DNA of 64,000 bases from Rotaria sordida (taxonomy: Eukaryota; Rotifera; Eurotatoria; Philodinida; Philodinidae): assembly GCA_905250125.1 (NCBI GenBank), contig CAJNOL010000247.1, positions 15,296 through 79,295 of the forward strand. The letters run 5' to 3'. The notes under the pieces are model-generated. The model was not told the origin of the DNA. It saw only the letters and a list, made by a program, of their open reading frames with translations, and did no database searches. The translations under genes were made by a program, and so were the position numbers. Below are positions 35,255-47,326 of this stretch, one piece after another. The first letter of the stretch is position 1. Every line of letters begins with the position of its first letter.

Positions 35255-37802
35255 GAATCAATTATGTTAAATTAAATGACTGTTCATATGTTTCGTAGAA
35301 TCACAATTATTACTCTTATTGTTATTGTTTTTTTGTTATTGTTAATAAAATAATCTGAAGCAGATGTCTCGATGAATTGTATTTCAATGATAGAAATGAT
35401 AAGAAAATATAAGTAATGATGAAATCAGTTCCGAAGTCTGTTTAGAATTCGAGGAGAAGAATCAAAGTGAATGAGTTCTTTTAAGAGCTTTGAAAAAAAA
35501 AAGAAATTTCTTTTATCAATGATTGGTAATCTTGATTGCTTATTTCGAGTATCAAGCATTCAAGTGAAAGTTAGTGTCAATATGAAATAGCTTCGTAAAT
35601 TAGAGGATGTTTGCATGTTTCTCATTCGAAACACTAGTCATGAAAACTAAACGAGAACCAGTAACGTCGGTTGTGTAAGTAGAACATGTTTTCAGTGGTA
35701 CAGAAGGTTGTTGAGGAATGTGATGAATGCAAAAGTTCGTTATTTCGCAAAAAAACGATAAAATATTAGTTTCATTTCTCTTTTTTTTCTGGTTCATGTT
35801 TCGTTCTATTTTTCAGTTTGAGCTATTCACCAATATCGATGTAAACTTTTGTGTGCATAGTCTGATGATTAATCTATAAAGAGAAACTATCTAATCAGTA
35901 TCGAAAAAATCTTTTACGATGTTTCAAACAATCTTTCTCAGTGAAAGCTTCTCTTATAGTCAATCCTATGTGTTGTAATAAAACTTGAAAATACCATGTA
36001 CCTATTTCAGTATAGATTCGAAATGACATTCGACTGTTGATCATAGTTCTAATTACTTGTTGTTTAACGTTACACTGAAAAGATTCTATTTTTCGTTTGC
36101 TGAAATAAAAATCATTGAATGGTTGAAGATCTCGACATATTGTACTACTTTCTTTCGATTGTGATACTACGCCTGTTTATAAAACGTTTTGTTTAGCATT
36201 CATTGAATTGATACAAGTTGATGATGAAAAATTGATACGTTATTGTCGTTTGTATTTTAGACAAAGATCCATCTAGCGATGATTGAATGCTTGGCCAGTA
36301 TCTTATTACCGATGGAGACAATTGATATATGTATTCGCTTGAATATAACCAAGGATTAGTTAGTTTCCGATGGTTCCAATGTTGATTACCATGATAAATT
36401 ACGTGTTTCATTGTTCACAACATTTTTTTTTGTGTAATTTCGAATCTTGTTATCCAGATCAGTGCACTTCAATTTCGAATTATCCGTATCGACAATCGAA
36501 GCCAGTGATGTTGTGAAAAATGAGAGTTAAATATTTTCTGTTAATTTTACCGTTGAGAATCGATCAGGTCACGATATTTGATTCGGAATCTATAATCTTT
36601 TTGACAAAGGAGAATTCAGGTATTATGCAACGACATCCACTATTCGATACTACCGATCATGAATGTTACTGTCGTAACTTCAAGTTTCACGGATATGGAC
36701 GATCGCTAACCAATAATCTCATTCGTATATGTCAAAGGATCAGATGGAATACTAGTAATTTGACCGAATTGAGATGCTCGATGGTGTTGGTTGACAAGTA
36801 GTGAAGAAGAGTATTTTATTTGTAACCGAAATTTTCTGATCTTCTTTTAATTGTACAATGAATGTCACAAAACGTAGTAAGTTTTTGTGTTTCTTTTTCG
36901 TGACTTTTGAAAAAGCGTTTCTCTTGTCAGACCAGGACAATTTTCAATGTTCCTGTCATCTATTATTAATTTCTCACTCGCATGAACAAAAAAGGAACAT
37001 TATTCCAAGTTCGTTTACACTTGATAATATTGTCATCACATTGTGTGCCTCTGCTCGCAATTCACAAGGCGCATTTACGAGTTCCTGTTTGCTATCTCAT
37101 TGTTCTGAAGGCTTCACTTTATGTAGCAAGATGAATACTGATAGAATTTCTTGCTTATTTTCAATTTCATTCTAACACAATTCAGAATCGAGAATAAGAT
37201 CCAATACGTAAACGAACTCGAAATGAATTTTTCGATAGGTTTTTTTTCTACTGGAATCACTAACTTGCATTCCTATCAAGAGATAGTGAATAGGTGAATC
37301 TATCGAAATACATCAAAATATTTTCGACTCTTAATGCAAATCTATCATGAAAAATAGGCAAAGATCGATTGACATTTATTCGTGCCTATATGTTCAGTTA
37401 TACTCTATTGATAACTATTCATGGCGGTGAATTGATGACATCTGTTATACATGTTTTTATGTTTTCAAATGCATCTATATCGCTGTGTCCATATTTTTAT
37501 TCAGCATTTATTACAGTACAAGTAAGATACATAATCAAGAACGGAACGAAATAAAGATACGATCAATGAAATTGGTCAAGACGTTACGCATAATCCATAG
37601 AAGATATCAAACATATTATGCATATGAAAAGTGATCCATGATCAATTACATTACACAAATGTTTATTGTAAACCATTTCCTTTTTTATAACCTGAAAAAG
37701 AACATGACTTTAAATGAACAATGGTTTTTGTTTTCAACTAATTTCTTGATAGTTCGATAGATTGATAAATGTAATTATTTTTTGTAGATAGATTCGATCT
37801 TA
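35255..37802. other. Intergenic, no gene seen
   Basis: This contains the polyadenylation signal of the secreted-protein gene at 35344. Open frames around 35600, 36200, 36520 and 36858 lack any domain, signal peptide or splice support and are treated as chance. Confidence 0.5.
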
Positions 37803-38625
37803 TTCTCATGAGGGAACCGCTCGAGGTGTCCAACGCCGATTCTCTTCATTCATACATCGTTTGATAGAGAGCATCGAGATAATAAAAAGTCTAAAAGAAT
37901 TTGTGCTGATGACTCTTTCTTGAAAAGTTAGGGCCATTTTTCTGTTCTTCGCAGTTAACATGGCCAAAAATTGAAAACCTTACAACTTCGTCAAGAAAGA
38001 TCGTATACACATGAAATTTTCAGCACTACAAACTCACATATACTGCTGATCAATCTGAAAGTTTTAGATTGTTTGGTCATTTCATTCCTGACTTACAGGA
38101 TTTTAGCTTCGCATGAAAAAGTACACTCCTGCAGTTGACTATAGTGCTGTCTTTTTTTCGTTTTTAAATAATTATATCTCGTCTATTTTCATTTCCATCC
38201 TTTGTTAAATGGTTATTAACATTTGATGATAGGGAATATATGATATTATTTAACTGTCTTTGCTTGTAAATGAATAAAAAGCCTTGAGAGTAAGTACATT
38301 GGTTATGATGAATGGTATAAAGTATTACAGTCAGCTGATATACTCCATCACTCCAAACAATCTAAAATTTTCAGATCGATCAGCAGTGTGTGTAAACTTG
38401 TAGTGATGAAAATTTCATGTGTATACGGTCTTTCTTGACTGAGTTGTAAGGTTTTCAATTTTTGGCCATGTTAGCTGCGAAGAACAGAAAAATGGCCCTA
38501 ACTTTTCAAGAAAGAGCCGTCAGCACAAATTCTTTTAGGTTTTTTACTATCTCGATGCCCTCTATCAAACGATGTATGAATGAAGGGAATCGGCGTTGTA
38601 TACCTCGGGCGATTCCCTCTTAAGC
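37803..38625. mobile_element. 0.82 kb palindromic element
   Basis: Arms of about 298 bp (37803-38100 and 38325-38625) are inverted copies separated by about 225 bp. Matching words include TCGTTTGATAGAGAGCATCGA against ATGCCCTCTATCAAACGA, AGTTAGGGCCATTTTTCTGT against ACAGAAAAATGGCCCTAACT, and TTTTAGATTGTTTGG against CCAAACAATCTAAAA. The ends read CATGAGGGAACCGCTCGAGG and its diverged mirror. There is no ORF. Long stretches of arm identity suggest a younger insertion than the other palindromes here. Confidence 0.88.
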
Positions 38626-39396
38626 GTAAGTATAATAACTGGTCTTAAAATAAAGTATTATTATCGGTTGATCATTAAATGAGCTTTGCAAAAGAGAACT
38701 GCATAATTTAGATACATATTGACTGACTAAATGTTTTTTTACGTTATTGATAAAGTAATACTCATAATCAGTGAGCAAGGACCATCATTTTATGTTTATC
38801 TATGAAGAATTTGAATCGAAGTCAAAGCGAAATTTCGAAGAGATTTTATCATAATTGCTAGAAGTTATTTAATATTTACTACGGATCTGATGTAGGCGTA
38901 TATATAAACAGAAGCCGTTCACCAACATCCATATTTCAAAGCCGTCTCCATTTGAACATCGTTTTTTTCTAGATTATTTATGTATATAAGTGCCCTTGCA
39001 CTCCTATTAGTTTGTGTCCATTCGATGTTTAATTGCACGTTACAATGACAAAATAGGCAATGTGTTCAAGTTGAAGAAAAAAAAGATGATGATATATATA
39101 ATAACATGATGTTTAGTGAATTCTATAAATTGTAGTTAATTAAACATAAAGACTGAAAATCAAATAAAAAAATCCATCCTTACAGAGCATTGGTCGAGAC
39201 TTTAATCGAATTCGGATTGAAATTTTCTTGAATAGAGTAGAAGAGTCATTCTATCGGCATATCTTTAAAAAATATCTCAGATGTGATATTTATCTCTATT
39301 CTTTCTGTTCTTCTCTCGTATTTTGATTGTTTTTTCGTTCTTTGTGCTCTCTCCATGTGTTTTCTAGTCAATCAGATCAGAATAAAGTGGAGCATT
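38626..39396. other. Intergenic, nothing supported
   Basis: AT-rich DNA between two repeat elements; no gene, RNA or repeat recognised. Confidence 0.5.
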
Positions 39397-39895
39397 CACA
39401 CTAAGTTAAAATGTGTCGCATGTGTTGTGATTTGCGACACTTTGTACGCCACATTGAAGTACGACACGAGGAGCTCACTGCGACACGTTTTCTCCAGCAA
39501 GACCACGACACATTTTCTATTGTTTTTTTTGGAAAAAAAATATTTGAATTTTTTTCCAATTTAATTCTATTTAATTATTCCTATTTTAAAAACTCAAGTA
39601 AGCCAGATTTGCATCAGATCGCTGCAGAGTAGTCCTCTCTCGATCATGGATCGAGATCAGTATTTTCTCGATAAAAAATGATCGAGAAACAATCTAGAAA
39701 AAAAGAATATTTTGAAAATTTATTTTTTGTACGTTCAACCACGTCGTTTATATATCGCTATGTGTGCATAACAAAACAGTAAACGACTAGTCAGCAGATA
39801 GAACGCGACAAATTCGTATACGACACATTTTTGTGCTGGAGTGCACGACACAATAATTCCCGACACATAAACACGACGCATTTAAATTTAGTGTG
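39397..39895. mobile_element. 0.5 kb element with CACTA-like ends and TGTGTCG subterminal repeats
   Basis: The left end CACACTAAGTTAAAATGTGT is mirrored by the right end, whose complement is CACACTAAATTTAAATGCGT. At least eight copies of GTGTCG or its complement CGACAC occur near the two ends (for example at 39412, 39434, 39463, 39480, 39506, 39820, 39845 and 39861). Terminal CACTA with subterminal repeats is typical of En/Spm-like elements. I found no perfect 3-bp target duplication, and no transposase fits in 0.5 kb. Confidence 0.65.
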
Positions 39896-40582
39896 TAGAT
39901 CGAAATAGACCCCAAAACTTCAATTCATGACCTCGTTCAGATTTATTTATTACTCGTGTCTGTCAATATTCTGATATGATACGCAATAAAACATATGATA
40001 GAAATAAAGAGTGAGAAAAAGCTAAAATGAAACTTGCTGTTACGCAACAGATGCACGATCAAACAGATATACGATCAACTGATAACAAAGATAGCGATGA
40101 TATTCTCTGATAGTGAACACTTTTCACTCCAAAAGAATTCATCCTTTCTGAGAGCATATTTGTGTGCAACGATGATAGCACTTGTTTTCAACATCAGATG
40201 TATATATCACAAGGTAGCTAATGAATAATTGCCGAATGCATTCTAAAGCTATATTTGGGCGCGGGATAAGGAGTGAGAGGGGGCGCGAATATGTGCATTC
40301 TTTTAATTGCATTGGTTGTTTCTATTCACTCTGTAATCAAATATGCTCTACCCTTCATACCCATTTGATTAATTTTCTTTCTATTTTTATCGGTAGTTGA
40401 TGCGCTATAAATTAGAAGGAACCTGATAAGAAGCACGATATAGCCCGCTAAAGCTCATTTTCTAATGGCTTTTGAAAGGCCTTAAATTTAATCCTTTGTT
40501 TTCGCAATCAAAAAGTATTTATTGCATCGCCGACCAGCTACGAGCCACTCAATCGTTTTTCACAAGTAACAATACTTACAAG
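39896..40582. promoter_or_regulatory. Upstream region of the amidase gene
   Basis: A TATAAAT at 40406-40412 lies 171-177 bp before the ATG at 40583. A G-rich block with GGGCGCGGGATAAGG is at 40258-40295. Otherwise nothing is recognised. Confidence 0.4.
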
Positions 40583-41485
40583 ATGTTTCGCAATGGCCTT
40601 CTGACTAGTATGTTGTGTCTCGTCGTCTTTCACGCACGAGCCACCAGTGCAAAATGCTGGTCCGACAATGCTTGTATCGATGCTACCACGTGTGCTGTCA
40701 GAGGTGGATCATCTCAAGCGGGTCTCTGCTCTGGTGCCAGCCACATCCGGTGTTGCACTTGGTAAGATGCTCTCTGTCAATGATGCTCTGAAATTAATCA
40801 TCTTCTGTTTAGTAATAACTGCATGGATGTTGCGGCTTGTGAAGCAAGTGGTGGAACCTCGCACTCAGGTATTTGTCCTGGCTCTGCCAATATGCGATGT
40901 TGCGTGAAAGGTTCCAATCCATCTGGTATCGGCTCCAGTAAACCAGTGAACAGAATGCTTACGGACTTGGCTGACATTCTTCGCAAAGCTGGTCTCAATG
41001 TGGTCGAAGAACCCGGCTGGAAGACTCGTGGTCATGGTGTGATGGCCTCGGTGAAAGGTATTCTAATTCATCACACAGCGGGTCCTGCCACAGGTGAATA
41101 TCCATCTCTACGAGTAGTGCGAGACGGTCGTCCTGATCTCTCTGGTCCTCTTTCACAACTCGGCTTGGGTCGTTCAGGAACTTGGTACGTCATCGCAGCT
41201 GGCCGTTCTTATCACGCTGGCGCTACAATCGATGACTCAATTTTCGGAAATTCAAACTCCATTGGTATCGAAGCTGAGGCCACTGGCACTCCAGTCGATA
41301 ATGTAGGACATAAGCACTGGCCCGAAGTGCAATGGGAGAGCTATGTACGTGGTGTGAAAGCTCTTCAAGCAGCTTACGGTGTACCTACAGCACGAGTGTT
41401 GGGACACAAGGAAGCAGCAGTACCTGCAGGTCGCAAGCCTGATCCGAACTTCTCTATGAACGAGTTTCGAGCTGCACTCGGCTAA
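40583..41485 (+). CDS. Secreted peptidoglycan amidase (PGRP/Amidase_2) with two Cys modules
   Basis: Exons 40583-40761 and 40813-41485 join (TG|T, Cys60) to give 283 aa. A signal peptide (GLLTSMLCLVVFHA, cleavage near TSA) precedes two tandem cysteine modules of about 35 aa, each ending in GG-(x)n-C-G/S-(x)n-RCC (residues about 24-60 and 63-92). The catalytic domain spans about 105-283. It has the Amidase_2 zinc and catalytic positions IHHTAGP (His146, His147), YHAG (His194), GHKEAA (His258) and GRKPDP (Lys268, Asp270). The text around RPDLSGPLSQLGLGRSGTWY is typical of actinobacterial and actinophage amidases rather than animal PGRPs. The enzyme should cleave N-acetylmuramoyl-L-alanine bonds of bacterial walls outside the cell or in the gut. 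The gene is clearly GC-richer than its surroundings. AATAAA is at 41715. Bacterial origin is inference. Confidence 0.9.
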
Positions 41486-44400
41486 CTCACAAGACTGTAT
41501 ATTATTGTTCACTCTAGATTTAAAACTTATACTCTAATATTCTACATAAAATGAGTATCTAATTATATACTGCTTCAAAGCTCGTCTTCGTAGTTAAGAA
41601 ATATAAAAGTAATCATTGAAAACGATAAAACTTCATCTGAGAGAAATCGCTCATCGTTCACTATGGAATATCTCTTGACATCTAGCATTTGATTACTCCT
41701 TTGAAGAAGTGTTCAATAAAATTCGTTTGTGAGTTTTAGATGATCCATCTGACAACAATTCATTTTCATTTTCTTATACAATACGGTCTCTATGATAGAA
41801 AAATTCTAACAGTACCATTCACCGACTTCAGTACTTTTTCAAATTGCTTGAACTATCGTATATTTAAAACAAAAATGGAATTAAGAGAAAATTCCAAGAA
41901 CGGAAGCTCATTGAAGTTATAGCAGTCAACAACACTTCTCTTCGATCTAGATTCGAGTATATAGCAAGAAAATTATCTTATATGATTGAAACTATCATGT
42001 ACTGGAGTATCGATTTCAACGAGACCTTTGAAACAAAAATCAATATTTGAGAATCAAAGATTACAATGCTCGTATTAAAAGTCATAGGTGATAATTGATG
42101 TTTGTAGCATTTGGAATTTGAAAGTGAATGTGGATGTCTGTCTTCTCTCCATCCATACCTAGGCTCATACTCACACTCGCACCCACACTCTAGTCAACTG
42201 GTTAAAAGAGAAAGAGAAATCACCGACTCGCCACCAGTCGATTGGTTCGCAGAAAAAAAAAAGACAGAGAAAGGATTGAGCACAAGGATGAAGTGAAGTA
42301 AAATGCAGTAGGGAAAGATAACAGAATATAAAGAAAACGAGAGTTAGCGTCTAGCGATGAATTCTATTTGAGATAATTCTTTCCTTAATTTTACTTGATT
42401 CATAGTCTCGAGAACGTGTTTCTTATTCTTCACACAAATGTCAACAAATCGACTCATCATGTGCTTTCGATTTAGGCAGCCTTTGGTAAGGTTACAGCAT
42501 ATAGAAATGTTGAATGGTGGACAAAAATTTACTTCCATTATTCGGTGTGACTCTGAAAAATTGGAAAAGACATGATTTTGTTAGCTTTTTCTTCTTACCT
42601 CTCTGTACGGGTAAAAACATAAAAACTTCCAATTGGATTTTACAAACTGTTTATGAGAAGAATTCATTTACCAGCAAATTTATTTAAGGACAAACAAGAC
42701 GAATGATGACAGCAAACATGCACATCAACTATTTTTTTCTTTATATTTAAAGTTGAAACCGTTATTTTACTTATTTGCAACTCAAATTTGTATGCTTTGG
42801 ACGTGAATGTGGGTGTGAGTCGGGAGGAGTGCAGGCACCCTCACCTTACGCAGCCAACACCTTTTCGATGCTATATTCTGAATTTTTTTACAGTTCTACC
42901 AAAAAAGTTTAGAACTTAAAAAGGTTCAGTAAATCATACCGAAACCTAGAACCCTAAAAGATTAAGTACGATACTCTTTTTAGAGAACAGATTGTTGAAA
43001 GTTAGAGTTGGCTGGACTTTCTCTAAAGAATTTATCTGAACTCGCCAAATAGCTAGAGTATCATTGATAATGATCATCGCGGTTCAACACTATCGTGTAT
43101 TGTGTGATATTTCAGATCACAAGATACCCAACCTATGACATGCCTCATGACACAAAGTTCTGCAACCAATTTTAAGATTTTGGAGGGGAGGAAGTTCAGC
43201 AGAATTACAGATTTTTCATATGTATGACGCATTTTAAGTGAGTCTTAGTTTCTCAGCCACGCCAAATTTTATGTCTAAGCATTCGCTGTAGTGATCTCAC
43301 CATGATCAAATCAACACAATGTCTCAATTCATCTGGTCTGTCATTGCAAAGACTATTTATTCTAATGTGAAGCAAACTAATAACTTTTGTTATTCTATCA
43401 AAAGCAAGGCATAATGAGATAAATCATTGAGTCTTGATATTAAAGAAAGTCAGTAAGAGGGAATGAGTGTTCTATTTATTCAACTACACTCTTTAAGTTT
43501 ATCTAGAAAAGTGAAATATGAAAATATATAGAAAGTGAGTCGACATGAGTTAACTATTATTCACCATAGTTTGACTTCTGTCGATCTGGGTTCTTATTTC
43601 AAATGTTATGCTCAGGAATTGAACTCGAAACATCTACATAATGTGAACTGAAAAATCTCAAGGATCAAGAATATCAAATCGAGGGTATGATTATAGGTGT
43701 GTGGATGCGGATGTAGGCATTGTTGTCATCTTCTAGCGTATCCGTACCCTATCTAGATCGACATTAGAAACTATATTTCTTTGTATCAATTCAGCAGCAG
43801 AAAGCGGCTAAGCTTTTAACTTTCACCATACCATTTGAGACACTCATACAACCTATAATTATATTTCATCGTTGCATATGATGCATCACAGCATCCATTG
43901 TATTGCCATGCATTTAATCGAAATCCTTCGATACCATATAACTCTAATGAATGAGCTTTTTTATGGAATTATTTACCAATTATTTTATCGTTTTGAGAGT
44001 AGTTAGGCAATTAAGACATTGAATCAATACTTTCCGTAAGTTTAACCAATATTGTATGTTAGCCATTCATATTTCATCAGATTGCATGAAAGCACAAGTG
44101 CAATATTTCATGGTAGATAAACTAGAATTGATTGTTAGGAGTTGGACAATACAAGAAAATTAACACAAATGAGTTTTGGATTTTCACAGCGGAAAATGAT
44201 GGCCTAATCATAAACAATAATGGTACACATGAAAAAGAGTTAAAATTTATATGTGCTTCCATACATGCTCGAAAACTAAAGCATATTTTATTGAAACTTT
44301 AGCCATTAAAACGCATGAAAAAAGGTGTTTAACGAAGGTTCTGACGTGCATTGACTCAAAACTCCATTAAATGTAATATTATTTATACATACATGGCTCA

Positions 44401-45614
44401 GATATCCGACTGACTAATCATTAAAAGAGTTGATGTTTTGATTTATTCAAATGATTTCCTTGCAAATTATACTTAATTACAAAGATCGTTGTTTTTTTTC
44501 GTACTCTTTATAATCCATTTCGATATATAATGTATTCTTTATTCTCTAGTAGCTTATTTACTAGCACATTGGCTATACAAAAATATTATTGTTTTTTTTT
44601 TGATCAGAGTAGACAAAGAGAAGAATGAAATGTAATGAAAAATTTGCATATAGAGGGATCCTCGTACTGGATTAGGTGTTATTTACATTTGCTCTTACCT
44701 ATCATTTGTTAAAGATTAGATATATGTCAAGCCTACAGTTACTTTCGAGCATACAAATCTATTTTATAGGACACTTCTGACTATTGTTTTTTGATAATAA
44801 CATGCGGATCAGATGAAAATAAATAATTTGATTGAATAGAAACTTGAGCAAATTTTCTTTTCTTTTTGTTTTGTCCTATTACATTTTACAACGATGACAA
44901 ACTTTAAGGATCATTGAGGATTGAAGTCAGAATCTGAGATATCTCGATGAGTTATTAGTGAAAAAAAAATAGCTGAGTTATCAACAAAACTAAGAAAAAG
45001 TAGGCTGTCTTTAGTTATTCAGTTCCGTTGGTTGTAACCCTCTTCGTTGAAAGACTCGTAGGACGCTTTAGATTGTTGCGAACCCTTTAATTCTTATATG
45101 GGCGTGCTCAGCATGAAGAGATCAACTTATTTTGCCCTCACCCGCACCTTTGGGGCGCCCTCCATGGCCAAAAAGTACTTTCGACGAAGTATGTTTCAGC
45201 GAAGAGCATATATACCGTTCCGTTAGATTCAAGCGACTCTAATATATACTTTTACTATTGGTGCTTAGAAAGTACATGGTGTAATTTCTTTTCTTTTCTG
45301 ACCAGGACTAAATTACAGTAAGAAAGTTAAGAATGAATACTGATTAGAACGAACGTAAAAACAGACTATTGAAGAAGAACAGAAAGTGAAAAGATATTTG
45401 ACGGTAAATATCAATCTTAATAAATAAAACATGTGATATATAAAATGTACTAGAGTTTCAAAATAAACTGTAAACATGTTCCGATTTTTTGTCTACGACG
45501 AAAATAAAGTTTTGATTAACATGTGATATTCTATGAATTAGAGTACAGATAAACAAAGAAATCAATTCAACCATTCGTACTCAAAATACAATAATCCAAA
45601 AGAATAGTATTACA
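41486..45614. other. Long intergenic region, no gene supported
   Basis: 4.1 kb without convincing coding sequence. It holds GTG-rich telomere-like islands near 42165-42190, 42795-42850 and 43695-43720, and a GC-richer patch at 45095-45180. An open frame at 42344-42538 is unsupported. The promoter of the SLC22 gene should be at the right end. Confidence 0.5.
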
Positions 45615-47326
45615 ATGGATGAGCTCAATTTGGAAAATGTACTCAGACGTTGTGGTGATTTTGGTCGATATCAATGGATTCATTTTTTCTTTTTGTGCAT
45701 TATCAACTTTAGCAGTGGCATAACTGGATTTTACTATGTTTTTGGACTTGCTGAGCCGGCTTTTCGGTGTCAACTACCGTCGAATATTTGGTCTGATGAT
45801 AATCAATATAAATCAATTAATGCTACTCATCAAGCTTTGCTCGATGCATATCTATTGCCGTCGTCAAAATGCGAAAATATTAATGGGACATCTTGCCATG
45901 ATTTTGTCTATGATCAAAGTGTTTACGGAAGAACATTTACAGAAGAAGCAAATTTCATTTGTAGCAGTGCAATGAAGAAAACATGGCTTTCAACAGTCTA
46001 TCAAATTGGAACGTGAGAGAAATATTCTTGTCGTTTGATTTTGCATAGCAGAATTTCATTTTGCTTTTATAGATTCACAGTTTTAGTTACTGGACCGATT
46101 AGCGATAGAATTGGACGGAGAGAAATCCTACAAGTTTTGAGTCTTGGACTTTATATTATTACTGGTATTACTCAAGTACTCCTTCAATTTGTCACAATGG
46201 ATATCAATACAAAGTAAATATCATAAATAACTATGACTAAGTGATAAGAAAATAATGTATAAACTAAATTCTCTTTAGGTTTATTCTCTTGATTATCAAT
46301 CAGCTTGTATCAGGTATTGACGGCTATGGTATAGCTTTTCTACTTATCATGGAACTAACATCATCTTCACATACAAGTTTTGCTGCTGGTCTTTCTTTGG
46401 TTGCATATCCAATCGGTGAATGTTTATTCACTGCTTTTGCCTTCGTAGCACGTGACTGGCTTAATCTCAAATGGCTAACGAGTGCTTATTTCCTTCTCAC
46501 AGTTCCCTATCTTTATTTCATTCCCGAATCGCCCTATTGGCTGTTAAGTCGAAAGAAATACGATCAACTTGAAAGTGCTTTAAGAAAAATTGCCAAAACG
46601 AATGGTCGTAAAGAAATTGAATGGCATCCATATTATACTAAATTAATAGAAGAGACTACTATACCAAAAAAGACTACCAAAACTTTAATCCGAAGAAAGC
46701 GAGAAAAAATTTTACAGTATTTGCCAAAATTAATTATTAGTGGTTTTATTGAATTTGTTACGATGTTATTATATACCGAAATTTCGTATGGACTCGGTGC
46801 AAAGAATGAAGCAGTGAGTCCTTACACGAATTTTATTATTGGAGCTGCCGTCGAAAGTCTTGGATATTTGATCGCAGGTCTTTTAGTTATTACACTATTA
46901 GGACGAAAATATTCATTGATTACATTTTTATTATTAACATCAGCGTGCGTATTTGCGATACCATTTACAATAGGTTCTTGTCCTATTGTAGGTACCATTA
47001 TTTCACAAATAGGTAAAATGGCCATTAGCGGTGCTGTAGCAGTTTCGTGGCTTTATGTTCCTGAACTTTTTCCAACATCGATGCGAGGTTTGGCCAATGC
47101 CATATTTGTATTTATCGGCAGTTTTGGGTCGATTCTAGCACCTATTGTTGATACCGCAGTCGGCGACAAATATAGACGCATTGCATTTTATGTTTATGCT
47201 GGATTAACTCTACTATTGACTGGTCTAATTACTACTTTACCGGAAACACGCAATCGATCGTTTGACGATGGAGAAGAACATGATGATATAACTCTGTTAA
47301 ATGATAATGCAGAGTTTAAAAATTAG
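45615..47326 (+). CDS. SLC22-like organic ion transporter (MFS)
   Basis: Exons 45615-46012, 46073-46213 and 46279-47326 give 528 aa, normal for SLC22. The N-terminus (CGDFGRYQWIHFFFLC) is the family start, followed by a large extracellular loop with Cys residues and NGT/NAT sequons between helices 1 and 2. The junction after exon 1 yields YQIGTFTVLVTGPISDRIGRRE, the MFS loop 2-3 signature. The mid loop has PESPYWLLSRKKY, the SLC22 hallmark, and the C-terminus has LYVPELFPTSMRGLANA and LPETRNRSFDD. Twelve helices can be counted. The family carries organic cations, carnitine or anions across the plasma membrane; the substrate cannot be read from sequence. The residue before WLLSR is Tyr rather than the usual Arg. 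AATAAA is at 47420. Confidence 0.93.

Noticed and set aside
42111..42296. His/Ser-rich ORF in the GTG/CAC-rich island
   Set aside because: The residues simply reflect the CAC-rich repeat.
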